Assembly (NCBI GenBank): GCA_963665545.2
Contig: CAXXKZ010000004.1
Coordinates: forward strand, 496,001 to 560,000
Direction: 5' to 3'
Source: G963665545 sp963665545
Lineage (GTDB): Bacteria > Pseudomonadota > Gammaproteobacteria > Xanthomonadales > SZUA-36
Length of the DNA: 64,000 nucleotides
The first letter of the stretch is position 1. Each line of letters opens with the position of its first letter. The notes below the pieces were generated by a model. The model was not told where the DNA came from, ran no database searches, and saw only the letters and a list, made by a program, of their open reading frames with translations. The position numbers and the translations under genes were made by a program. This document shows positions 43,932-53,217 of this stretch, piece after piece.

Positions 43932-45452
43932 TCAATGCCAGGCTTGTGTGCTGGATTCAGCTTTGAATAAAACATAGTCGCGTAACTGTCGCGCGTATTC
44001 CAGATCCTGGTAGGGCACCCGCACCGTACCGGATGCCAGGTACAGGCGCAGGGTCGCCATATCTTTGCGCCGCTGCAGTGGTGACTGGGTCACGCTCACC
44101 CGCTGCACCTTGCGGAACAAATGGGCCGTGAGCCTGTAACCGATAAAGCCAGAGCGCAGCGCCAGACCATCTCTCGTGACCAGCACGCCAAGACGCCGGT
44201 AACGACCCCAGAAAACCAACCCGCTAGCCGGGACCCATGCCAGTACCCACAAGCTGGCCCAGCCCAACATTGGGAACGCCAGCACCATCGCCAGAGCCGC
44301 TGGTATGACGCCCGCGACCATCAGCCGGGACTTGAAGTAAAGCAAGGAGATGGGACGGTAGCTGGGTGATGCCGGATCCAAATCGAGCCCGCCGAACTCT
44401 CGCCTGAAAAGTAGCTCAGCCAGCCCTGGCAGCTCATCTGGCAAGGCTATGGGAATGACAAAGCAGCGGCGCCGGTTGCGCTGACTGCTGGCGGCCTGCC
44501 GGGCACGCAGCGTATATCGTCGAAACAGACGCAAGATCAACCCCTGGTTTAAATTCACGGTCTGAATCTTTGCAAAACCGATGGAATTCTCATGGCGAGT
44601 GAGCAGCCCGCCTTTGGCCCTCAATACGCGTTTGTCTGCGACAAGATCATAGCCGTGGTAACGCAGCACGGCGCCGATCACCGAGATTGTCTTGACGAAA
44701 ATAAAGATGCCGATGAACAGCCCAATCCCGATTGCAGCGCCCTGCCCTAGACCAAACATCGCAGCGCTCGAAGCCACGTCCAGAATCGCTTGCTTATCGA
44801 CCAGTCCTTCGATGCGATCGGCGATTGGTTGAGAAAATGGCGCAAGAAATGCCAGGTAAATAAAAGCCTGGTTGCTGGACAATCCATAGCGGACAATTTC
44901 CCCGACGGAACGACGCAGGACAGCGCGTGGCGCAGGGTCGTCCGGCGCCAGCACACCTTCGCCGGCCAACTGCGACGCATCCTCGCTGTGATGGCCTTTG
45001 AGCATCGTCTTGAGCTCAGAGGCGAGTGACGTCCTGATGGCCGGAAGATAGCCCTCCTCCCCAGATGAGCCGGCGGTGTCAAATTTGACGGTCAGCAAAC
45101 CGAACAGCCGGAAGATGACGTTTTGCTCGCTGTTGATTGCCTGAATGCGGTCGAATTTAAGGTCGAGCCGGGTCTTTTTGATGACGCCATCACGAATGAC
45201 AATGGCCTGATCACTGATGCGGTAGCCAAAATACCAATAACGCAGGAACGCGACCGTCGATACAATCACCGCGAAAGCGGTTGCCGCAATGGCCACCTTG
45301 GTCACCAGATTTCCTTCCCAGGCGATCAGGAAAGCAGCCACGGGCGCCAGGGTCTGGGTCAGGTTCTTTGCAATATGCTCGAGAATGCGCCCGATGAAGA
45401 AGACGATTGCCAGCGGCGAGGTGCGGCGCCAGGTTAGGGTCTCAACAGTCAC
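43932..45452 (-). CDS. PH-domain membrane protein, YdbT-like
   Basis: 506 aa. Three bacterial PH-like (bPH2, DUF304) modules between hydrophobic segments, with YFGYRISDQAIVIRDGVIKKTRLDLKFDRIQAINSEQNVIFRLFGL and RKVQRVSVTQSPLQRRKDMATLRL as the repeated signatures. The GTG start overlaps the YdbS-like stop by 1 nt, so the two are coupled. The pair occurs widely. Function is unknown, possibly membrane homeostasis. Confidence 0.85.
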   Translation of the reverse strand: MTVETLTWRRTSPLAIVFFIGRILEHIAKNLTQTLAPVAAFLIAWEGNLVTKVAIAATAFAVIVSTVAFLRYWYFGYRISDQAIVIRDGVIKKTRLDLKFDRIQAINSEQNVIFRLFGLLTVKFDTAGSSGEEGYLPAIRTSLASELKTMLKGHHSEDASQLAGEGVLAPDDPAPRAVLRRSVGEIVRYGLSSNQAFIYLAFLAPFSQPIADRIEGLVDKQAILDVASSAAMFGLGQGAAIGIGLFIGIFIFVKTISVIGAVLRYHGYDLVADKRVLRAKGGLLTRHENSIGFAKIQTVNLNQGLILRLFRRYTLRARQAASSQRNRRRCFVIPIALPDELPGLAELLFRREFGGLDLDPASPSYRPISLLYFKSRLMVAGVIPAALAMVLAFPMLGWASLWVLAWVPASGLVFWGRYRRLGVLVTRDGLALRSGFIGYRLTAHLFRKVQRVSVTQSPLQRRKDMATLRLYLASGTVRVPYQDLEYARQLRDYVLFKAESSTQAWH

Positions 45453-46003
45453 TACTCAGGCAGGTCCGGCTCTTCGGCAGCGCCCACTTTGCTCAATATA
45501 AAGGCGCGAAGTTGTTCCGCCACGTCGGCAGACAGGCCGTTAATCTTCAGATCACCTCCCGAACCGCCGGCGGTAAATATCTTCAGGTTGGCAAGCTGGC
45601 AATGCCGATCCAGGGGCGTGGAGTTCTTTTCAACATGCTGAACGCGATTGAATGGAACCGCAGTGACGTTGCGCCACAAAACGCCCGACTTGAACAGGAT
45701 GTCCTTATCCCGCACGACAAAGCCTTGCCGGGGCACACTCAGAAACGGCCACCCGAACAAGGCTACAGCCAACAGCACCGGCAATAGGTATAACCAGCCA
45801 AAAAAGGGGGGTATTACCTGATCTCCGAACAGTGTGCCAAAACCCAGCTGAACAACCAGCAGGGATATCAACACAATGCTCACAATCAGCGCAGCATTGA
45901 GCAGCAAGCGCTTTATGAAACGTGGATCAAGTGCCTGCCAAGCGGGGGCGGTGGCGCTGGGGAGGTCTCCAGACGCAATTTCAGGGTTTTCGAACGCCAT
46001 CAT
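45452..46003 (-). CDS. PH-domain membrane protein, YdbS-like
   Basis: 183 aa from ATG 46003 (46000 is also possible; the upstream frame overlaps the divergent gene). Two transmembrane segments (LLLNAALIVSIVLISLLVVQLG, WLYLLPVLLAVALFGWPFL), then one bPH2 domain with GVLWRNVTAVPFNRVQHVEKNSTPLDRHCQLANLKIFTAGG. It acts with the YdbT-like partner. Confidence 0.85.
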   Translation of the reverse strand: MMAFENPEIASGDLPSATAPAWQALDPRFIKRLLLNAALIVSIVLISLLVVQLGFGTLFGDQVIPPFFGWLYLLPVLLAVALFGWPFLSVPRQGFVVRDKDILFKSGVLWRNVTAVPFNRVQHVEKNSTPLDRHCQLANLKIFTAGGSGGDLKINGLSADVAEQLRAFILSKVGAAEEPDLPE

Positions 46004-46152
46004 CAAGGACCGGTGAAAAGGTGCATTATACGTGGCCCACGGCTCCACCCCACACCCGAATCTGGATGACTCATGGCCAGTGCCCTGAAGTTGCGTTTGA
46101 ACTACACTTCGACGCTTCCATGCCTTTGCAAGCCGAGTCGGCGAGAAGTGAT

Positions 46153-47982
46153 ATGAAACTATTCAAAAAAATCCTCAAATACGGTGGCATCACCCTGGCG
46201 ATTGTGTTGCTTGCTGGCGGGCTGTTCGCTGCCCATACCTGGTACTTTAAGCCGGTAAACATCAACCTCTTCTTTGGGCGCACCATGATTCAGTTCATGC
46301 TGGACAGTCCCGAGATGCTGAGCTCTTTACGGATACTCGAGCCCTTTGGACTAACCGGCCACAATTCTCGGCTGGACGATGAGAGCCTCGCCTCCTCAGA
46401 TAAGTTCTTCACCCAGTTTAAAGCAGCGCGGGAAGTGTTGGTGTCTTACTCCGACGCCGATCTCAGTGCAGCCGATCTGATGTCCAAAAAGATCGCCCAG
46501 GGCGTATTGGACACCATCATCGAGGGGGAGAAATTTCGCTTCCATACCTTTCCGGTCAATCAACTGTTTGGCGTGCAGAATGAATTCCCTTCATTCATGG
46601 AATCGACACACCACATCGGCACGGTCGATGATGCAGAAGATTATGTATCACGGCTAAAAGCGGTAGAGCTCAAGTTTGGTCAGGTGCTCGAAGGCTTGCG
46701 GCATCGAGAGGCGCTTGCAATTCACCCGCCGCAATTCGTCATCACCAAAGTCCTTGATGAAATGAACAATTTCATCAGCACCCCGCCCGAGGAAAGCATT
46801 CTCATGGTGGCCTTGATCGACAAGATGGAAAAAGCCGCACTGGCAGACAGAGAACAACAGCGGATTGCGCTGGAAGCCCGCAGCGCCATTGAAAACGTGG
46901 TCTATCCTGCCTACGGCCGCCTGATCGATCACTTCGAGTCACTCGACACACGGGTCGAGGGCAATTACGGGGCCTGGAGCCTGCCTGACGGCGATAAATA
47001 CTACGCGCTGGCTCTGAGGTTATTTACCACAACCGATTATTCGCCGGATTTCATTCATGACATGGGGCTGGCCGAGGTCGATCGCATACAGTCGGAAATC
47101 CTCTCGATCCTCGCCAACGAGGGTTGGGATGTCTCGACCGGCTTTGCCGCGGCAATCGGAGAAATGGCGCAGAGCCCAGGGTTCTATTACTCCGACAGCG
47201 GTGAGGGCCGCGACCAGATTCTGGCAGATTACCAGGCACTCATCGATGACATTTCGGCGGGGCTGGCACCCTACTTCGACGTACTGCCGGAAACTCAGGT
47301 CGAAGTCCGCCGGGTGCCGATATTCAAGCAAAAGACTGCACCGGGTGGCTACTACAATCGCCCGGCGATGGATGGCTCCCGCCCTGGAATCTTCTACGCC
47401 AACCTGTACGATATCAAGGCCACACCGAAATACAGTATGCGCACCTTGGCCTACCACGAGGCGGTCCCCGGTCATCATTTCCAACTTGCCATTCAACAAC
47501 AGCAAGAGTACCTGCCGTTTTTTCGCCGCATGGCGCCCTTTCCGGCATTTTCTGAAGGCTGGGGTCTGTACGCTGAGCGTCTGGCGTGGGAAATGGGCTA
47601 CCAACAGGACCCGTACGACAACATCGGCCGGTTGCAGGCCGAGCTGTTCCGCGCCGTGCGGCTGGTGGTTGACACGGGAATTCATGCCCGCCGCTGGTCA
47701 CGGGAGCGCGCCATTGAGTATATGCTGAACAACACCGGCATGGTCGAGAGCGATGTGACCGCGGAAATCGAACGTTACTTCGTCATGCCGGGGCAGGCGA
47801 CCGCCTACAAGGTGGGTATGACCAAAATCCTTGAGTTACGCAAACTTGCGCAGGCAGAATTGGGCGAGCGCTTTGATATCCGCAGCTTCCACAATGTCGT
47901 ATTGACGAACGGTGCGATGCCCATGAATATATTGGAAGAACTCATTCGACAGTACATCGCACAGACCAACGCTGAGTCTTGA
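46153..47982 (+). CDS. DUF885 family zinc-peptidase-like protein
   Basis: 609 aa from ATG 46153; the longer frame from 45922 overlaps the divergent gene and is not conserved-looking. N-terminal anchor (LKYGGITLAIVLLAGGLFAAHTWYF), then a large helical protein with the DUF885 core: ANLYDIKATPKYSMRTLAYHEAVPGHHFQLAIQQQ (HExxxxxH-like zinc motif) and SEGWGLYAERLAWEMG (third ligand Glu). Probable extracytoplasmic metallopeptidase. Overlaps or abuts the GT39-like gene. Confidence 0.88.
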   Translation: MKLFKKILKYGGITLAIVLLAGGLFAAHTWYFKPVNINLFFGRTMIQFMLDSPEMLSSLRILEPFGLTGHNSRLDDESLASSDKFFTQFKAAREVLVSYSDADLSAADLMSKKIAQGVLDTIIEGEKFRFHTFPVNQLFGVQNEFPSFMESTHHIGTVDDAEDYVSRLKAVELKFGQVLEGLRHREALAIHPPQFVITKVLDEMNNFISTPPEESILMVALIDKMEKAALADREQQRIALEARSAIENVVYPAYGRLIDHFESLDTRVEGNYGAWSLPDGDKYYALALRLFTTTDYSPDFIHDMGLAEVDRIQSEILSILANEGWDVSTGFAAAIGEMAQSPGFYYSDSGEGRDQILADYQALIDDISAGLAPYFDVLPETQVEVRRVPIFKQKTAPGGYYNRPAMDGSRPGIFYANLYDIKATPKYSMRTLAYHEAVPGHHFQLAIQQQQEYLPFFRRMAPFPAFSEGWGLYAERLAWEMGYQQDPYDNIGRLQAELFRAVRLVVDTGIHARRWSRERAIEYMLNNTGMVESDVTAEIERYFVMPGQATAYKVGMTKILELRKLAQAELGERFDIRSFHNVVLTNGAMPMNILEELIRQYIAQTNAES

Positions 47983-48017
47983 AGCCTAATTTCGGACCGG
48001 CGGCGCGGAGCAACTCA

Positions 48018-49523
48018 ATGCGGCTTTTGCCACCAGACCCACTGACCCGGAGCATCAACCCGACTCCTAAACTCCTTGCTCGCGACTACTGGCTGATTGC
48101 GCTGTTAACCTCTGCCGGGCTGGCCCTGAGGCTGGTTGGACTCAATGAGGGGCTGTGGTACGACGAGATCGTGACCCTGGTCCATTTCGTCAGGCTGCCC
48201 CTGCAGGAAATCATGCTGGCGTATGGAAGTAAGAATAATCATGTGCTCTATTCCATGTTCGCCCACCTGAGCAGTTCCTGGCTGGGCGAGTCTGCGTGGA
48301 GCATACGAATTCCCGCAGTGCTGCTGGGATCCGCGACCATTCCGGCTGCCTTTTACTTGGGGCTGCAGCTGGCCGCGCGGCGAGAGGCCTTCCTGGCCAC
48401 CGCGTTGCTGACTGCAAGCTATCACCATGTCTGGTATTCCCAAAGCGCACGCGGCTACACCGGGTCGCTGCTCTGTGCGGTCCTGTTGAGTATTTTGATT
48501 ATTCGTCTGCTTCATACGCCCCATCCGCGCTGGTCGCTGGTATGGATGTATGCACTGATTGCGGCGCTGGGCACATGGCTTCACCTGACCGCGGCCCTGG
48601 TTGTGGTTGCGCACAGCGTGCTCTGGCTCATTGTCTCCGGCCGTTCCTGGCAGGCAGGCACCAAGCAGATCAATTGGCGCGCGGCCAGCGCAATAGTCGC
48701 CAGCGGCATACTCTACCTCTCGCTCAACGTCACTGTGCTGGTCAACATTTTCATGACCTACTTCGGCCCGGCCGCCGCACGCATCAGCGGAGCGGTGCCG
48801 GCTTCGCCGGCGTCCTCCCGCATTGACTGGCTGTTCAATTCTTTAGCGGAGGGCCTGCAATACGCATTCCCGGGCGGCGCCTACAATATTCCAGCCTTGC
48901 TGTTCGTGACAGCCATTGGTGTGTGGTCATACCTCAGGCAGGGGCTGTTGTCCTGGGGCGTATTGATGCTTCCCTTCATTGTGATATTCGCCATATTGGT
49001 GGGCCTTGGGGAATTGATTTTTCCCCGCTTCTTGCTGCCATTCACGGTGTTTCTGTTTCTCGTTGGTGTGCGCGGCGGCTATGTACTGGCGCACCTGTTT
49101 ATTCCGACATTGACAATGAAGCAGATCGCGGCCATCGGGCTGGCTGCGGTTTTGGCCTCGGCCCTGATGGTGCCCCGGGCCTGGCAACCCAAACAGGAGG
49201 TTCTCGCTGCCTACCGGTTCATCCAGGAGAGCTTGGAACCGGGCGATGGTTTGGCCTGCATTGGTACGACCACCTTGCTGTTACAGGATTACCTGGGGCT
49301 GGAGTGCCCCAAGGTGGACAAACTTGAGGACCTGCTGACCATCGAAGCGGCCCACAGGCGCACATGGTTTGTATACACGCTGCCATTGTTCTACATCTCT
49401 AGACACCAGGATGTCTGGAACAGAATTCACAGCCAGTACACCGTTGAAAAGACCACCGGCTCAACGGTACACGGCGGCGAAATAGTCATCTTGCTGAAAT
49501 CCGGTGGCGTCAGCGACCTCTAG
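48018..49523 (+). CDS. GT39/ArnT-like membrane glycosyltransferase
   Basis: 501 aa from ATG 48018, with GGAG 7 nt upstream. About 10 transmembrane helices. The first periplasmic loop has the acidic pair in LNEGLWYDEIVTLVHF, as in protein mannosyltransferases and ArnT. It transfers a lipid-linked sugar to a protein or lipid in the periplasm. Acceptor unknown. Confidence 0.82.
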   Translation: MRLLPPDPLTRSINPTPKLLARDYWLIALLTSAGLALRLVGLNEGLWYDEIVTLVHFVRLPLQEIMLAYGSKNNHVLYSMFAHLSSSWLGESAWSIRIPAVLLGSATIPAAFYLGLQLAARREAFLATALLTASYHHVWYSQSARGYTGSLLCAVLLSILIIRLLHTPHPRWSLVWMYALIAALGTWLHLTAALVVVAHSVLWLIVSGRSWQAGTKQINWRAASAIVASGILYLSLNVTVLVNIFMTYFGPAAARISGAVPASPASSRIDWLFNSLAEGLQYAFPGGAYNIPALLFVTAIGVWSYLRQGLLSWGVLMLPFIVIFAILVGLGELIFPRFLLPFTVFLFLVGVRGGYVLAHLFIPTLTMKQIAAIGLAAVLASALMVPRAWQPKQEVLAAYRFIQESLEPGDGLACIGTTTLLLQDYLGLECPKVDKLEDLLTIEAAHRRTWFVYTLPLFYISRHQDVWNRIHSQYTVEKTTGSTVHGGEIVILLKSGGVSDL

Positions 49524-49548
49524 TCCCACCATGGGCTGGCCGCCCAAT

Positions 49549-49694
49549 AGAGGAGTCTCGCTTCCCTGCTCCCGCCTTTTGTCGGAAGGTGGCTGCGCTC
49601 GACGGCATGCAATAGGCGCCTGGCCCCTCTGGTACCGCTCGCATTGCTCGACTTACCCAACCGGGGCCGGCGGGTCGCCTGCGGCTCCATCGCG
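49549..49694. repeat. Dispersed repeat, long copy (partner at 9416-9478)
   Basis: GGAGTCTCGCTT at the left, then about 85 bp absent from the other copy, then TGCTCGACTTACCCAACCGG with GGCCGGCGGGTCGCCTGCGG. It lies between the GT39-like gene and the SulP gene. I see nothing else in this gap apart from an A-run before the next start. Confidence 0.65.
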
Positions 49695-49802
49695 TAATCC
49701 GTCAAAAAAGTTTTTGACAAATCCCAGGCTGGGATGAACACTGGACCTGTGTAGGAGAGCGATAAGCCCAGTTAACGGGGCCTAAAACAAAAAAAAGTGA
49801 CC

Positions 49803-52007
49803 ATGTTTAAAACCACAGGTTACGAGTCCAAGTCACTCGTAGCCGACATCTTTCTGGGCGTTACAGACGGCCTGGATAATGCCCTGTGGTGTTACGCTTT
49901 CGTTACCGTCATATTCGCCGGCGCGCTGTCAGTATTCATGCCGGTGGGTGTGTTGGCGATGTTTTTCGGCTGGGCACTGATCGGAATTTTCGTCACGCTG
50001 ACGTCCGAATCCCCGTTGCACATGGCCAACACCGACGAAAAGTCCGTGGTCATTATTGCCTCCATTGGTGCGCTAATGGTGGTCGAATTCGGCGATCAAG
50101 CGGCCTCTTCGCGCGGGCTGGCCACCATTCTTGCGATCATGTCAATTTCTTCCCTGGGCGTCGCTGCCAGTTGTTATCTTGTTGGCCGCTATGGGCTCTC
50201 TCGCCTGTTGGAATTGCTCCCTTATCCGGTGATTTGCGGCTTCATGGCCGGCATTGGCTGGCTGCTTCTCGATGCCGGCGTGTCCTTAGTCGCCGACTCC
50301 TCAATCGAACCGGGCCTGATCGATAAACTGGCCGAAGGCGGCCATACAATGCGCCTGGTGCTGACGATACTTTGTGGCGCCGGGCTGTTGTGGGTAGCCA
50401 ATGCATTCGACAAATCCTGGGCCCTGCCACTGGCCTCGTTGTCTATCATCGCAGCGTTTTATGGCATCACCGGATTCATTGGAACATCGAAGGAAGAACT
50501 GGTTGCAGCAGGGTGGCTGATGGAGTTTTCCAAGAACGAGGGTGGCGCACTGGCCATGCTCGGGCAGCTCTCTCCAGGTGATATCGACACCCGATTCATC
50601 TTAAAAATGATGCCGCAAATTCTGACCATCGTGTTTCTGGTTCTGCTCAGCACCTCCATGTCCTTATCGGCGCTCAAAGCGGCGAGCCGCCGACACTTCA
50701 GCACGGCCGAAGAATTCAAGAATATCAGCGGCGGCAACTTTCTTTGCGGACTGGTGGCCTCCCCGCCGGGACTGACCGACGTCGTGGCCTCAACCTTCTT
50801 CCAGAAATTCGGCGCTTCCAGTCGCTGGATGCCATTAACAGGGGCGGTGATTCTGCTGCTGGTGGCCCTGGCGGGCGGCTGGATCATAGGCTTTATGCCG
50901 ATGGTGCTGGTCGGTGGCACGATTTTCATGTTTGCCTTCCAGACATTGTACGAATGGCTGCACGACAACGTACAAAACTTCAGCCTGATGAATTACGCCA
51001 TTGTCTGGGCCATTTTTGGCACGGTTACGTTCGCCGGGTTCACCGAGGGCATCCTCGTCGGCGTGATGTTGACAGTCCTGCTGTTCGTCTTTCGCTACAG
51101 CATGATCAGCGCCATCCAGTCACGCAGCACCCTGCGAGACCACCGCAGTTCGGTAGAACGCTCGGCTGCCAGCAACCTGGCACTGGATGAAACCGGCTCA
51201 ACGGTGTTGGTGTATACGTTGCGTGGATTCCTGTTCTTCGGCACCGCCAACTCGATCCTGGATACCATCAAGGAAGACAAAGGGGTTGTGGCGGGCACCT
51301 GCAAAGCCATTTTGCTGGATATGAAATGGGTCACCGGGATTGATGTTTCAGCGCTCAATACCTTTGCCTCCATTCGACACATTTGTGAGGCTGCCGGCAT
51401 TGAACTGTTGTATTCCGGTGTCTCGCCAGACATGGAAAAAAAGATAAAGGCGCTCGATCCGGGCGCAGCAGAGGGGGATCACCCGCAGATATTTTCCCGC
51501 ACCGATTATGCCGTCGAATACCTGGAAGAAATGCTGCTCGGAACCGGCGAGGAACCGGCACAGCGGCTTTCGATCCGCGACTACCTGGCCGCAATCGTCG
51601 GCGACGAGACAAAAGTTCAGATCCTGCTTGATGCGATGACCCGCATAGAATGCGCCAAGGGAAAATCGCTTTTTGCCCAGGGTGACAGTGACACCGGCTT
51701 ATTTATCGTGGAGAAAGGCACACTTTCTGCGCTGATCAACGTGGCCGAGGGCAGCACGCTCAGGGTCAAGAAGTTCGCCTCCGGATCGCTCATCGGCGAA
51801 TTATCCGGCTACATGGCGGACCGCCGCCGAACCGCGACGATCGTGGCCGAGGAAGACTCCGTGCTCTACCAGTTAAGCGTAGAGAACCTTGCCAGGCTGG
51901 ATGACGAAGACTTCCAACTGGCGGCCTGCATCCACGAAATGGTGGCGAGAACACTGGCCGAGCGAGTCAGCTACATGAACCGGCGCCTGCGGGTCGAGCT
52001 CGATTAA
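49803..52007 (+). CDS. SulP anion transporter with STAS and cyclic-nucleotide-binding domains
   Basis: 734 aa from ATG 49803 (GTG 49797 is possible). The N-terminal ~430 residues form the SLC26/SulP membrane domain, with about 12 helices, LLPYPVICGFMAGIGWLLLDAG and PPGLTDVVAST. A STAS domain follows (LVYTLRGFLFFGTANSILDTI...ILLDMKWVTGIDVSALNTF). The C-terminal ~150 residues form a cNMP-binding barrel (AKGKSLFAQGDSDTGLFIVEKGTLSALI...GSLIGELSGYMADRRRTATIVA). Substrate unknown (sulfate, bicarbonate or dicarboxylate). The nucleotide domain suggests gating by cAMP or a similar ligand. Confidence 0.88.
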   Translation: MFKTTGYESKSLVADIFLGVTDGLDNALWCYAFVTVIFAGALSVFMPVGVLAMFFGWALIGIFVTLTSESPLHMANTDEKSVVIIASIGALMVVEFGDQAASSRGLATILAIMSISSLGVAASCYLVGRYGLSRLLELLPYPVICGFMAGIGWLLLDAGVSLVADSSIEPGLIDKLAEGGHTMRLVLTILCGAGLLWVANAFDKSWALPLASLSIIAAFYGITGFIGTSKEELVAAGWLMEFSKNEGGALAMLGQLSPGDIDTRFILKMMPQILTIVFLVLLSTSMSLSALKAASRRHFSTAEEFKNISGGNFLCGLVASPPGLTDVVASTFFQKFGASSRWMPLTGAVILLLVALAGGWIIGFMPMVLVGGTIFMFAFQTLYEWLHDNVQNFSLMNYAIVWAIFGTVTFAGFTEGILVGVMLTVLLFVFRYSMISAIQSRSTLRDHRSSVERSAASNLALDETGSTVLVYTLRGFLFFGTANSILDTIKEDKGVVAGTCKAILLDMKWVTGIDVSALNTFASIRHICEAAGIELLYSGVSPDMEKKIKALDPGAAEGDHPQIFSRTDYAVEYLEEMLLGTGEEPAQRLSIRDYLAAIVGDETKVQILLDAMTRIECAKGKSLFAQGDSDTGLFIVEKGTLSALINVAEGSTLRVKKFASGSLIGELSGYMADRRRTATIVAEEDSVLYQLSVENLARLDDEDFQLAACIHEMVARTLAERVSYMNRRLRVELD

Positions 52008-52052
52008 CGAGGCTGCGCAGTAAATTCCTGCAACCATACTACTTGCAGGCGC

Positions 52053-52170
52053 GCCGGCTGAGAGTGACAGTACTCCTTCCAGGACACGCCACAAGTACAT
52101 CCCTGTAGGCTCGGATGCGTCATCCTTGACGCATACGGTCCCGGAAGGAATACTGCCACTCTTTCCGGCT
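52053..52170. repeat. Hairpin element with 33-bp inverted arms, within copy C
   Basis: Left arm 52053-52085 begins GCCGGCTGAGAGTGACAG. Right arm 52138-52170 ends CCACTCTTTCCGGCT. Same arm consensus as the element at 31521-31716. The centre carries a GCGTCA/TGACGC hairpin. Confidence 0.75.
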
Positions 52171-52236
52171 CGTGCCAGCGTTAGGAAAGTCCCGTGAGCG
52201 GGCTACGGTCAACGCCTTCAAGGATGCCGAGCGCCG

Positions 52237-52247
52237 ACAAGCGACTG
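52237..52247 (-). other. Empty IS110 target site
   Basis: The minus strand reads CAGTCGCTTGT followed by CGGCGCTCGG, identical to the joined flanks of the IS110 insertion at 23.45/24.63 kb. It serves as the reference empty site. Confidence 0.8.
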
Positions 52248-52458
52248 GGTCGTCGAGACAGGGATGGCTCGACGAGGCGACACGGAACAGGATGTTCCGT
52301 TGGAGCCGACCCACCAAGCGCGGAGAAGCGAGGGTAGCCCGAAGGGCCGTCTGCCAGGCGTGGACCGTAGCCCGCTCATGGGGCTTTCCGGAGGCAGACC
52401 AACGGTGCTGGAAAATACAGCCAAAGCAACTTCTCGCATCCCTTCAATTTGATTTCAT

Positions 52459-53217
52459 TTAGCCAGCGAGCCGCTGTTTCAACCCTTTCACTCTTCCCCG
52501 GGAAACACGGATGGGCGTATCCAGCGCCTCCAGCGCCAGGGTATAGCCGCTGGTGGATCGCGACAGCGTTTTGATCGAAGTCAAGCGCGCCAGCCACTGT
52601 CGGCTGACGCGCATGAACTCTGCCGGATCCAGCGCACCTTCGATCTCGGCCAGAGCATCGTCTAGCACCCATTGCTTGCCATTGCGATCGACAAGCTGTG
52701 TCCCTTTCAGATAACTTTTAGCGGCGACAAGATCCACAGATCGGACCGGTGTGAATTGCCCTGCAAGTGCGACCAGAAACTGTTGCCGATAGGGTTTCGC
52801 TGCGATATCAATGCTGCGCTCTGGTGGAAATTGCGGCCAGTTATTGCTCGCCATTCGAAAACCACTGAAGCGCTGATATTTTTCCAGGGCACTCACCAAC
52901 TTGCTGCGCACGACAGGTTTCAACAGGTAATCAATGCTGTTGGCCCCGAAAGCCTGTAGCGCGTATTCGCTGTAGGCGGTACAAAAAATGATGGGTGAGT
53001 CGACTTTGCGTTGCGACAGAATCTCGAAGCTGTCACCGTCTTCCAGACGCACATCCATAAAGATCAGATCGGGCGGCGAGTGGCCATCCAACCAATCGAC
53101 GGCACCGGCAACGGAGGGGATTTTGTCGAGTATCTTGATGTCTGGTTGCACCTCGGCAATCAGCCGGGCCAGACGATTGGCCGCCCGGGGTTCGTCTTCG
53201 ATGATCAATACTTTCAT
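52459..53217 (-). CDS. LytTR-family response regulator
   Basis: 252 aa from ATG 53217 (MKVLIIEDEPRAANRLARLI). Receiver domain with the acidic pair EDE, the phosphorylatable Asp in LIFMDVRLEDGDSF, and the conserved Lys in DYLLKPVV. C-terminal LytTR DNA-binding domain (AEFMRVSRQWLARLTSIKTLSRSTSGYTLALEALD). Its start overlaps the sensor kinase stop by 4 nt. Confidence 0.92.
   Translation of the reverse strand: MKVLIIEDEPRAANRLARLIAEVQPDIKILDKIPSVAGAVDWLDGHSPPDLIFMDVRLEDGDSFEILSQRKVDSPIIFCTAYSEYALQAFGANSIDYLLKPVVRSKLVSALEKYQRFSGFRMASNNWPQFPPERSIDIAAKPYRQQFLVALAGQFTPVRSVDLVAAKSYLKGTQLVDRNGKQWVLDDALAEIEGALDPAEFMRVSRQWLARLTSIKTLSRSTSGYTLALEALDTPIRVSRGRVKGLKQRLAG

Larger units (their letters stand above)
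52018..52422. repeat. Composite palindromic repeat, copy C
   Basis: About 405 bp in the gap between the SulP gene and the response regulator. The left end CAGTAAATTCCTGCAACC (52018-52035) and right end CGGTGCTGGAAAATACAGCC (52403-52422) are degenerate versions of the ends of copies A and B. It contains a hairpin element (52053-52170) and a segment (52170-52395) that matches both flanks of the IS110 insertion in copy A with the insertion absent. No gene is seen. Confidence 0.75.
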
